A stretch of 5,678 nt of DNA from positions 1 to 5,678 of the forward strand of contig JAICSG010000301.1 in assembly GCA_025937035.1 (NCBI GenBank), written 5' to 3'. The notes under the pieces are model-generated. The model saw only the letters and a list, made by a program, of their open reading frames with translations, searched no databases and had not been told where the DNA came from. Below, in pieces: positions 1 to 5,598 of this stretch. The DNA comes from Thermoanaerobaculia bacterium (lineage in GTDB: Bacteria > Acidobacteriota > Thermoanaerobaculia > Multivoradales > UBA5704). The stretch's first letter is position 1. Each line of letters starts with the position of its first letter. The position numbers were made by a program, and so were the translations under genes.

Positions 1-625
1 CCCTCTCCCGCCAGACCAGCCAGCCGAGGGCGCCGAGCATGGCGAGCACCGGCACGGCGAGCCCCACCGGCCCCTTGGCGAGCTCGGCGAGGCCGATCGA
101 GACCGCCAGCGCCACCAGGTGCGAGCTCCGCGGGCCGCGCGTCAGAGCGGCGGCGAAGGCCGCCATGGCGCCGGTGATGGCGGCGAGCAGCACGGCGTCG
201 GTGGTGGCGGCGAGCCCCTCCATCAGCGTGAGCGGCGTGGTGGCGAGCACGGCCATGGCCCAGAGCCCGGCGCGCGGCGGCAGGAACCATCGGCCGATCC
301 ACCAGGTCAGCAGGGCGGTGAGGGCGAGCCCCACCGGCGCCCAGAAGCGCACCGCCAGCTCGGCCGGCCCCAGCAGCCGCACGGAGAGCGCCATCAGCCA
401 GTAGATCAGAATCGGCTTGTCCGGCCGCAGGTGACCGTTGAAGGTGGGATAAAGATAGTTCCCCGAGGCCAGCATCTCGACCGTCGCCTGGGCGAACCGG
501 GGCTCGTCGCGGTCCCACAGGGTGGTCCAGGGGGTCAGGGCGAGGAAGAGGATGAGGATCGCCGCCGCCGCGGCCAGCGCGCGCGGCCAGCCGGTCTTCT
601 CAATCTGGGATGGGGAATCCGGCAT
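1..625 (-). CDS. ArnT/PMT-type membrane glycosyltransferase, N-terminal part
   Basis: This gene runs off the left edge; 208 residues from the start are visible. Such enzymes sit in the inner membrane and move a sugar from a polyprenyl-phosphate donor to a lipid or protein on the periplasmic face. After a short polar N-terminus, helix 1 covers about residues 16-33. The first outer loop then holds DRDEPRFAQA (38-47), the family's acidic catalytic-loop motif, followed by RPDKPILIYWL (68-78). Further hydrophobic helices follow at about 92-110, 119-135 and 143-161, and ELAKGPVGLA (181-190) matches the conserved KGP stretch of ArnT-like proteins. I chose the ATG at 625-623 because the sequence just before helix 1 is short and plausible; no strong ribosome site is visible. 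It lies 78 bp downstream of the pyrophosphatase gene on the same strand. The family (GT39/GT83-like) is clear, but the acceptor cannot be told, so no symbol is given. Confidence 0.88.
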   Translation of the reverse strand, partial: MPDSPSQIEKTGWPRALAAAAAILILFLALTPWTTLWDRDEPRFAQATVEMLASGNYLYPTFNGHLRPDKPILIYWLMALSVRLLGPAELAVRFWAPVGLALTALLTWWIGRWFLPPRAGLWAMAVLATTPLTLMEGLAATTDAVLLAAITGAMAAFAAALTRGPRSSHLVALAVSIGLAELAKGPVGLAVPVLAMLGALGWLVWRER

Positions 626-703
626 CGGCGTCCGTCTAGAAGGGCAATGGGGTGAGGAGACGCGATCGGCGACAATCTCACGGCTCCTCACCCTGCGCCT
701 TTC
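626..703 (-). other. Intergenic inverted repeat downstream of the pyrophosphatase gene
   Basis: A perfect 10-bp inverted repeat, GGGTGAGGAG at 650-659 and CTCCTCACCC at 684-693, brackets a 24-base loop between the pyrophosphatase stop and the glycosyltransferase start. On the transcribed minus strand the stem is followed by CATTGCCCTTC, with no run of T, so it is a poor fit to an intrinsic terminator. It could be a processing or stabilising hairpin, or chance pairing. Confidence 0.35.
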
Positions 704-1393
704 CTACCTCCCTCGCAGCGCCTCCACGAACCGGTCTTCGAGCTGCGGGAAGCGCTCCCGGTAGTCGGCGCGGCTCCGCTCGATCACCTCGCGGGCCTCG
801 GCGGCGCCGTAGACGCGGGGGATCTGGACGGGATCGCGCTCCTCTCCCGGCGGCCGCTTGTAGGTGAGGAAGTAGTGCTTGAGCCGGTCGATCAGAGGCC
901 CCGGCAGATCGTCGATCTCCTTGCAGTGGCCGTAGGCGGCGTCCCCCTTGAGCACGGCGACGATCTTGTCGTCCGCCTGATTGCGGTCGATCAGGCGCAG
1001 CCCGCCCACCGGTACCGCCTGCAACAGGACGGCGCCGTGCGAGAGCTGGCGCTCGGACAGCACGCAGATGTCCATGGGATCGCCGTCACCCTCCAGCGCC
1101 GCGCGGCTGCCCTCCTCCGCTCCGAAGGCCGCCACCCGGTCGCCGCAGAAAGTGCGCGGGATGAGGCCGTAGAGGGTCGGGCAGACGTTCGAGAGCTGCT
1201 GCGGGCGATCCACCTTGAGATGGCCGCTCGCCTTGTCGACCTCGTATTTGACCGTGTCGGTGGGGACGATCTCGATGTAGGCCGTCACCACCCGGGGGGC
1301 TTCGGGGCCGATGGCGACGCCGTGCCAGGGGTGGGCCTGGAAGAGGAGGCCCAACAGCTCGAGAGCTCGGTCGCGGCCCGGGTCGTCGCTCAT
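704..1393 (-). CDS. ppa: Inorganic pyrophosphatase, family I (long Chlamydia-like form)
   Basis: This soluble cytoplasmic enzyme hydrolyses pyrophosphate to two phosphates with Mg2+, pulling biosynthetic reactions forward. It is 229 residues, against about 175 for the E. coli enzyme. Active-site landmarks occur in the expected order: KYE at 49-51, the arginine of KVDR at 63, YGLIPRTFCGD at 75-85, the metal-binding signature DGDPMD at 103-108 (three aspartates), DRNQADDK at 136-143 and HYFLTYK at 173-179. By alignment from memory with E. coli, D65, D67, D70, D97, D102, K104, Y141 and K142 all have counterparts, while E98 is replaced by R137. HPWHG near the N-terminus and the spacing between motifs resemble the longer chlamydial enzymes. 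The ATG at 1393-1391 is 37 bp beyond the apaH stop. No good ribosome site precedes it. The C-terminal 40 residues are charged and less conserved. Function is confident; the sub-family is an inference. Confidence 0.95.
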   Translation of the reverse strand: MSDDPGRDRALELLGLLFQAHPWHGVAIGPEAPRVVTAYIEIVPTDTVKYEVDKASGHLKVDRPQQLSNVCPTLYGLIPRTFCGDRVAAFGAEEGSRAALEGDGDPMDICVLSERQLSHGAVLLQAVPVGGLRLIDRNQADDKIVAVLKGDAAYGHCKEIDDLPGPLIDRLKHYFLTYKRPPGEERDPVQIPRVYGAAEAREVIERSRADYRERFPQLEDRFVEALRGR

Positions 1394-1402
1394 GGCGGGG
1401 GA

Positions 1403-1434
1403 ATCCTATACGGCTTTCGAGCGCTCGCGCTCAA
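1403..1434 (-). promoter_or_regulatory. Possible promoter for the pyrophosphatase gene, leaderless type
   Basis: On the minus strand TATAGG (1410-1405), overlapping TAGGAT (1408-1403), sits just before the pyrophosphatase ATG. TTGAGC (1434-1429) lies 18 bp upstream of TATAGG and overlaps the apaH stop codon. Each hexamer matches the sigma-70 consensus at four of six places. If used, transcription would begin within a few bases of the start codon, consistent with the lack of a ribosome site. This rests on short motifs only. Confidence 0.28.
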
Positions 1435-2249
1435 TCTTCTTTCGTGGATTCCCGCGCCGGCTCCTGAAAAATCCTCCAGTCGTCGAGCCTCAGGGCGGTG
1501 AGCTCGCGCCCCCAGGCGGCGCCGCTGTCGAGCGCCGCGATCCCCTCCCCGATCTTCAGCCCCAGGGCGGCCCAGTGGCCGAAGATCACCGTCGAGCCGG
1601 CGCTCTTGCGCCCGGGGAGGTCGAACCAGGGGCGGCACCCCTTGGGGGCGAGGGCGGGCGGACCGACGAGCTCGGGACGCATGCGGCCGTCCTCGTCCAG
1701 CATGCGCAGGCGGGCGAAGCCGGCGAGCGCCACCTGGGCTCGCTCCAGGCCGGAGAGGCTCTCCTTCCATCGCATGGGCGCCTTCTGCTCGGCGGCGGCC
1801 AGCAGCTTCGCCGCCTTCTCGCCGCGCAGCCGCGCCTCCACCTCGCGCGCCAGGCTCTCGGCCTGGGCGGCCGTCCACTCGGGGAACAGGCCGGCGTGGA
1901 CCAGCAGGAGCTCCCCCTCGCGATGGACCAGCCGCCGCCCCTGGAGCCAGGCCAGGAGATCGTCGCGGTCAGGCGCCTCCAGCACCGCCTCCAGGTTGTC
2001 GCGCTTCCTGGCCTCCGAGACTCCGGCGGCGCGGGCGAGGAGATGGAGATCGTGATTGCCGAGCACCGCCACGATCCGGTCCCCCTGCTCCGCCGCCCAG
2101 CGCAGCATGGCGAGAGAGCCGGGGCCGCGGTTGATCAGATCGCCCACGAACCAGAGGCGGTCCTGGCCGGGGTCGTACTGCACCCTGCGCAACAGGCGCT
2201 GAAGCGTCTCGAAGCAGCCGTGGACGTCGCCGATCGCGTAGGTCGCCAT
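1431..2249 (-). CDS. apaH: Bis(5'-nucleosyl)-tetraphosphatase, symmetrical (ApaH)
   Basis: ApaH is a cytoplasmic metallophosphatase that splits Ap4A into two ADP; in E. coli it also removes Np4 caps from RNA. The 272-residue product is close to the E. coli length of about 280. The PPP-superfamily metal-binding motifs appear in order: GDVHG at 7-11, GDLINRGP at 36-43, GNHDLH at 64-69, the histidine of LLVHAGL at 115-121 and FGHWA at 223-227. LDSGAAWGRELTALRL at 240-255 matches the typical ApaH C-terminal strand, which separates it from general serine/threonine phosphatases. The start is the ATG directly before the TYAIGDVHG strand, as usual in the family. No ribosome site is visible upstream; a TATCTT box ends 9 bases before the ATG. 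The pyrophosphatase follows 37 bp downstream on the same strand, so the two may be co-transcribed. The palindromic element at 2279-2414 lies just upstream. Confidence 0.95.
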   Translation of the reverse strand: MATYAIGDVHGCFETLQRLLRRVQYDPGQDRLWFVGDLINRGPGSLAMLRWAAEQGDRIVAVLGNHDLHLLARAAGVSEARKRDNLEAVLEAPDRDDLLAWLQGRRLVHREGELLLVHAGLFPEWTAAQAESLAREVEARLRGEKAAKLLAAAEQKAPMRWKESLSGLERAQVALAGFARLRMLDEDGRMRPELVGPPALAPKGCRPWFDLPGRKSAGSTVIFGHWAALGLKIGEGIAALDSGAAWGRELTALRLDDWRIFQEPARESTKED

Positions 2250-2278
2250 GCGGCGCTAAAGATACACGGATCGTGCCG
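2250..2278 (-). promoter_or_regulatory. Short apaH upstream region with a -10-like box
   Basis: Only 29 bases lie between the apaH ATG and the palindromic element. The minus strand reads TATCTT (2264-2259), then nine bases, then ATG. No purine-rich ribosome site is present. Any -35 box at normal spacing would fall inside the palindromic element, where I see no match to the consensus. The promoter call is tentative. Confidence 0.22.
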
Positions 2279-2414
2279 CGCCCGGGCATGAATGCCCGGG
2301 CTACCTGGCAACCGAAAAGCCGGCTGAAGCCGGCTCCGAAGTCAGCCTTGGATCAGGAGCCGGGTTTACCCGGCTTTTCGTTTGAATCGTAGCCCGGGCA
2401 TTCATGCCCGGGCG
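2279..2414. repeat. Composite REP/BIME-like palindromic element, four hairpins in two inverted arms
   Basis: Two 59-base arms (2279-2337 and 2356-2414) are inverted copies around an 18-base centre, matching at about 51 of 59 positions. Each arm reads, outward from the centre, as a GGAG-type hairpin unit of 25 bases, an 8-base spacer, and a GTAG-type hairpin unit of 25-26 bases. The outer units (2279-2304 and 2389-2414) are perfect inverted copies; each is a 10-bp stem, GCCCGGGCAT with ATGCCCGGGC, and a 2-base loop. The inner units (2313-2337 and 2356-2380) have 8-bp stems, 2-base loops and the shared tail TTTTCG. A GTAG or GGAG tetranucleotide at the 5' foot of a short hairpin is the known hallmark of REP sequences mobilised by RAYT (TnpA-REP) proteins. 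The element begins 4 bp after the molybdoenzyme stop codon, a typical intergenic REP position. It contains no gene, and no clear target duplication flanks it. It may also affect mRNA stability or termination. Confidence 0.75.
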
Positions 2415-2418
2415 TCTC

Positions 2419-3138
2419 CTACACCCCACCCAGCCACGGATACCCCTGATCCTCCCAATAGCCCCCCGGCTTTTCGCTGGTGAACGTCATCCGGGTGAGG
2501 AACTTGGTCAGCTTGTAGCCCAGCTTGGTCGAGGAGTAGACCCGCAGCGGCGCGCCGTGGGCGGGCTCCAGGGGACGGTCGTTGAAGGCGTAGGCGAGGA
2601 TGGTCTGTGGATGGAGGGCGCTCTCCAGGTCCCAGCCGTTGTAGTAGTTGGCGTCGAAGGTGTCGAAGCGGATGTAGCGCGCCTCGTCCGTGGGCTCCAC
2701 CAGGCGGATGACCGAGGAGAGCGGCGCGCCCGTCCAGGTGGCGATGGCCGACCACCCCTCCACGCAGTGGTGCTTGATGGTGTAGCGCACGCGCGGCAGG
2801 GCCTGGAGCATCTCCATCGTCAGCCGCATCGGCTTGCGCACCTTCCCTCCCACCTCCAGCGCCCAGGACGCCGGATCCTGGAGCTGCGGCAGCCGCTGGC
2901 TGATGGTGTAGGCGGGGAAATTCCGCTCGGGGGTGCGGGCCGAGATGGGGTAATCCTTCGCCAGATGGCGGTGGGAGAGGAAGACCTTCTCCCCCACCCA
3001 GTCGTTCAGGCGGGAGGCGCCCTCCAGCGCCGGCATCAGGCGGCCCCCCTGCCAGCCGCAGGCGCCGGCGAGCGAGGCGGCGCCGGCGGTCAATCCCAGA
3101 CGGAGGAGATCGCGGCGGCTCAAAGGACGGTCAGTCAT
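2419..3138 (-). CDS. Tat-exported molybdopterin oxidoreductase, sulfite oxidase/MsrP-like
   Basis: This is the catalytic subunit of an extracytoplasmic molybdoenzyme of the sulfite-oxidase fold; relatives act on sulfite or on methionine sulfoxide (MsrP/YedY). The N-terminus carries a twin-arginine signal, SRRDLLRLG (7-15), then a hydrophobic segment to about 26. LAGAC (23-27) could be read either as an AxA cleavage site or as a degenerate lipobox. Cys125 in HHCVEGWSA (123-131) is the expected molybdenum ligand, followed by TWTGAPL (134-140). HGAPLRV (194-200) and KLGYKLTK (205-212) match the conserved cofactor-binding region. At 239 residues it holds only the catalytic domain, as in YedY, without the dimerisation domain of larger sulfite oxidases. 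A good ribosome site, GGGGGAGG (3156-3149), lies ten bases before the ATG, inside the cytochrome gene. The start overlaps that gene's end by 8 bp, so the pair is surely co-transcribed. The substrate is unknown, so msrP is not assigned. Confidence 0.9.
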   Translation of the reverse strand: MTDRPLSRRDLLRLGLTAGAASLAGACGWQGGRLMPALEGASRLNDWVGEKVFLSHRHLAKDYPISARTPERNFPAYTISQRLPQLQDPASWALEVGGKVRKPMRLTMEMLQALPRVRYTIKHHCVEGWSAIATWTGAPLSSVIRLVEPTDEARYIRFDTFDANYYNGWDLESALHPQTILAYAFNDRPLEPAHGAPLRVYSSTKLGYKLTKFLTRMTFTSEKPGGYWEDQGYPWLGGV

Positions 3139-3910
3139 GGCTCGGAAACCTCCCCCGGTACCAGCCGGTGATCATGGCCCGCAGCGACGCGGGGTCCACC
3201 AGGAAGACCAGGGCGACGTGGACGATGATGAAGGCGACGAAGATCCAGACGGCCCAGAAGTGCCAGTAGCGGGCGAGCTCGTAGCCGCCGAACAGCGCGG
3301 TCAGCCAATGGAGCTCGGTCGGCTTGTAGATGGCGAAGCCGGTCAGCACCGACAGCGCCCCCAGCAGGATGATCGACGTGTAGGCGAGCTTCTGGAGGGC
3401 GTTGTGCTTCCCCTGCGGCGGATGCTCCTTCCGCAGGCGGAGGTAATAGAGCTGCATCTGCCAGGCGCGGGGGATGTCGCGCGGCCGGAACAGTAATGAG
3501 CGCCACTCGCCCGAGACGGCGAGGTAGACGAGGTAGAGCAGGCCGGTGAGCACGAAGGGCCAGGCGAGGGCGAAGTGCCAGTTGAGCCCTCCGGCCAGCC
3601 AGCCGCCGAGGCGGGCCCAGAGCGGGAACGGCTTGCCGTCCCACGGGTTCGGATAGTACGGACCGCCGCGGATGCCGAAGTGCGAGAAAGCCATGTAGAT
3701 CTGCAAGCCGCTCCCGATCATCCCCAGCAACAGCAGGGCGTTGGCCCAGTGGGCGAAGCGCACGATCCCATGATGGCGCTTGACGAGCGGCCGGCGGGAG
3801 GGAGGGGGTGGAGCAACGGGCAGAGGCTCGGGAGCCGCGGCGGGCTCCCCGGCTTCGGCCTCGGCGGGAGCGATGGGCTCTTCCTCGGCGGGAGGTGTAT
3901 CTTGGATCAT
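3131..3910 (-). CDS. Four-helix b-type cytochrome, membrane partner of the molybdoenzyme
   Basis: This 259-residue inner-membrane protein belongs by appearance to the cytochrome b561/Ni-hydrogenase b-type cytochrome group. It most likely carries electrons between the quinone pool and the exported molybdoenzyme encoded next. Four hydrophobic helices are visible, at about 53-75, 111-135, 173-196 and 213-240. Candidate heme-ligand histidines are H54 (RFAHWANAL), H112 (NWHFALAW), H217 (RYWHFWAVW) and H231 (IIVHVALVF), one or more in helices 1, 2 and 4, as in the family. The first 40 residues are a proline-, alanine- and glutamate-rich tail with no hydrophobic segment, probably cytoplasmic. I chose the ATG at 3910-3908 because GAGGAGGAGG (3929-3920) lies nine bases upstream. 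An in-frame ATG at 4000 would add 30 residues but lacks such a site. The 3' end overlaps the molybdoenzyme start in ATGACTGA, implying translational coupling. Usual MsrP partners (MsrQ) belong to a different, six-helix family. Confidence 0.9.
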   Translation of the reverse strand: MIQDTPPAEEEPIAPAEAEAGEPAAAPEPLPVAPPPPSRRPLVKRHHGIVRFAHWANALLLLGMIGSGLQIYMAFSHFGIRGGPYYPNPWDGKPFPLWARLGGWLAGGLNWHFALAWPFVLTGLLYLVYLAVSGEWRSLLFRPRDIPRAWQMQLYYLRLRKEHPPQGKHNALQKLAYTSIILLGALSVLTGFAIYKPTELHWLTALFGGYELARYWHFWAVWIFVAFIIVHVALVFLVDPASLRAMITGWYRGRFPSHD

Positions 3911-4039
3911 CGGGTTCGGCCTCCTCCTCAACAATACGCCCCTTGGGGGCCTTCTGGACTCTTCGATGCCGGAGGGGCGACAAGGTTTCACCCGAAACAT
4001 AGGATGGGGAGACGACGTAGAGCACGACAAGGAGAGATC
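3911..4039. promoter_or_regulatory. Divergent intergenic region between cytochrome and hydrolase genes
   Basis: This 129-bp stretch must hold the start signals for both flanking transcription units. On the plus strand GCGACA (3977-3982), 17 bp, then TAGGAT (4000-4005) each match sigma-70 hexamers at four of six places, and would give a leader of about 28 bases including the ribosome site AGGAG at 4030-4034. On the minus strand I found a ribosome site (3929-3920) and a weak TATTGT (3936-3931), but no matching -35 box. A small hairpin, GCCCC-TTG-GGGGC (3938-3950), lies in the presumed cytochrome leader and could be an operator or chance in GC-rich DNA. Confidence 0.4.
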
Positions 4040-5521
4040 ATGAGAAAGATATCCTCGCTGCTGGCCGGATTCATCCTGCTCGCTTCCGCCCTCGAAGCCC
4101 AGCAGCCCACGCGTACCATCGCCCGGAAGCTCAAGCCCTGCTCTATCGAAGGCCTCAAGGAGGAGGTCCTCTGCGGCACCCTGTCCGTGTGGGAGAACCG
4201 CGCCACCCGCCAGGGGCGCAAGATCGACCTCTACGTGGTCGTCCTCCCCGCCCAGACCCCGAATCCCGCGCCGGACCCGGTCTTCTACATCAACGGCGGC
4301 CCCGGCTACGGCTCGGCCGGCGCGGCGGCCGGATTCGCCGGATTCCTGGGAGGAATCCGCAAACAGCGGGACCTCGTCTTCGTGGACCAGCGGGGTACGG
4401 GCAAGTCCCACGCCCTCCATTGCGACCTGCCCGGCAGCGACGCCGACCTTCAGGGCTACGTGCGGACCCTCTTCCCCCAGGAGGTCCTCAAGGCTTGCGA
4501 GCCCAGGCTGGCGGCCCAGGCGGACCTCACGCAATACACCACGTCCATCGCCATGGACGACCTCGACGACGTGCGCGCCTGGCTCGGCTACGACCGCATC
4601 AACGTCCTCGGCGGCTCCTATGGCACGCGGGCGGCTGAAGCCTACATGCGGCAGCATCCGGAGCACGTCCGCAGCGCCGTCCTCATGGGAGTCATGATCA
4701 TGGACGCGAGGATGCCGCTCTACCACGCCCGCAAGGCCCAGGAGTCGATCGAGAAGCTGTTCGACGACTGCCTCGCCGACGAGACCTGCCGCACCGCGTT
4801 TCCAGACCTCCGCGGCGACCTCGCGACGGTGGTCGCCCGGCTCGTCCAGGGACCGGTGAAGCAGACGGTTCAGCATCCGAAGACGGGCAAGCCGGTCGAG
4901 CTCTCGATCGCCAAGGGGGCCTTCACCACCACCCTGCGCTCGATGCAGTACTCCCCCTTCCTCTCCGCCCGCATCCCGCTCTACGTGCACCTGGCGGCCC
5001 AGGGGGACTACCGCCCGATGATCCTGATGACCGTGCTCGACCGCACCGATCCGGGCTGGGACATCGGCATGTATCTCTCGATCACCTGCGCCGAGGACGT
5101 GGCGCGCATCGATCCCAAGGAGGTCCCGGCCCTGATCGCCAACACCTATCAGGGGGACGACCGCATCCGCGACCAGGTCGCCGCCTGCTCCTACTGGCCG
5201 CGCGCCCAGGTGCCGGAATCCTTTTTCCAGCCGGTCGAGTCGCTGGCGCCGGCGCTGCTCCTCACCGGCTGGCTCGATCCCGCCACGCCCCCGGAGTGGG
5301 CCGCCGAGGTCACCCGCCATCTGCCGAACAGCCTCAACGTGGTGATCCGCGACGGCGCCCACGGGCCCGGCGGCCTCTCCCACCTCGACTGCTACGCCAG
5401 GCTGATCGGAGATTTCATCGCCAACGGCACCCCCTACGGCCTCGACACCTCCTGCGTGAAGGAGATGAAGCGGCCGGCTTTCCTCACCAAGGACGAGCCG
5501 CTGCCGGCGGGAGGGGATTGA
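4040..5521 (+). CDS. Secreted TAP-like alpha/beta hydrolase, peptidase S33 family
   Basis: This 493-residue enzyme resembles tripeptidyl aminopeptidases and related S33 serine hydrolases, which release short peptides from N-termini or act on esters and amides. A signal peptide covers residues 1-20 (MRK, then a hydrophobic run, ending ALEA before QQP), so it acts in the periplasm or outside. INGGPGYGSAG (84-94) is the oxyanion-hole loop and VDQRGTGKS (115-123) the conserved S33 stretch. LGGSYGTRAA (190-199) holds the nucleophile Ser193, LTGWLDPATPP (408-418) the acid Asp413, and DGAHGPG (438-444) the base His441. The triad is therefore complete. The last 100 residues match the TAP C-terminal region (PF08386-type). 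Ten cysteines, including pairs C34/C45 and C244/C250, suggest disulfides in the exported protein. The start is fixed by AGGAG at 4030-4034, five bases before ATG, and by the signal peptide. It stands alone on the plus strand. The real substrate cannot be read from the sequence. Confidence 0.93.
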   Translation: MRKISSLLAGFILLASALEAQQPTRTIARKLKPCSIEGLKEEVLCGTLSVWENRATRQGRKIDLYVVVLPAQTPNPAPDPVFYINGGPGYGSAGAAAGFAGFLGGIRKQRDLVFVDQRGTGKSHALHCDLPGSDADLQGYVRTLFPQEVLKACEPRLAAQADLTQYTTSIAMDDLDDVRAWLGYDRINVLGGSYGTRAAEAYMRQHPEHVRSAVLMGVMIMDARMPLYHARKAQESIEKLFDDCLADETCRTAFPDLRGDLATVVARLVQGPVKQTVQHPKTGKPVELSIAKGAFTTTLRSMQYSPFLSARIPLYVHLAAQGDYRPMILMTVLDRTDPGWDIGMYLSITCAEDVARIDPKEVPALIANTYQGDDRIRDQVAACSYWPRAQVPESFFQPVESLAPALLLTGWLDPATPPEWAAEVTRHLPNSLNVVIRDGAHGPGGLSHLDCYARLIGDFIANGTPYGLDTSCVKEMKRPAFLTKDEPLPAGGD

Positions 5522-5529
5522 GGAAGGCC

Positions 5530-5590
5530 CCAAAGGACTGCAAGGACATTCCTCGTCCTTGCAGTCCCAGCAGTCCTTTGGTCCTTTTGC
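5530..5590. terminator. Hairpin terminator cluster between convergent genes
   Basis: A perfect 13-bp stem, GGACTGCAAGGAC (5535-5547) with GTCCTTGCAGTCC (5555-5567) and a 7-base loop, lies directly after the hydrolase stop. A second, mutually exclusive 12-bp stem pairs CCAAAGGACTGC (5530-5541) with GCAGTCCTTTGG (5570-5581) and is followed by TCCTTTT (5582-5588) on the plus strand. On the minus strand the first stem is followed by only TTT. The position between converging genes suggests a shared transcription terminator, stronger for the hydrolase. Confidence 0.65.
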
Positions 5591-5598
5591 AGCCTCTC

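Noticed and set aside
119..655. Plus-strand frame across the left-edge glycosyltransferase
   Set aside because: It has arginine/glycine-rich composition with no domain, while the minus strand encodes clear membrane helices and the DRDEPRFA motif.
1311..2291. Long plus-strand frame across apaH
   Set aside because: It is a shadow of apaH, whose metal-binding motifs are complete on the minus strand. The plus-strand translation is low-complexity G/R/P/Q-rich with no domain.
2279..2414. Plain Rho-independent terminator for the molybdoenzyme gene
   Set aside because: The hairpins are not followed by a T run in the transcribed direction. The two-arm mirror structure with GTAG/GGAG feet fits a REP-type element much better, although it could still influence termination.
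2279..2414. CRISPR repeats or an insertion sequence
   Set aside because: The repeats are inverted rather than direct with regular spacers, and no transposase reading frame or flanking target duplication is visible.
3575..4039. In-frame plus-strand extension upstream of the hydrolase start
   Set aside because: It overlaps the cytochrome gene on the opposite strand and has no recognisable content. The ATG at 4040 has a good ribosome site and begins a signal peptide.
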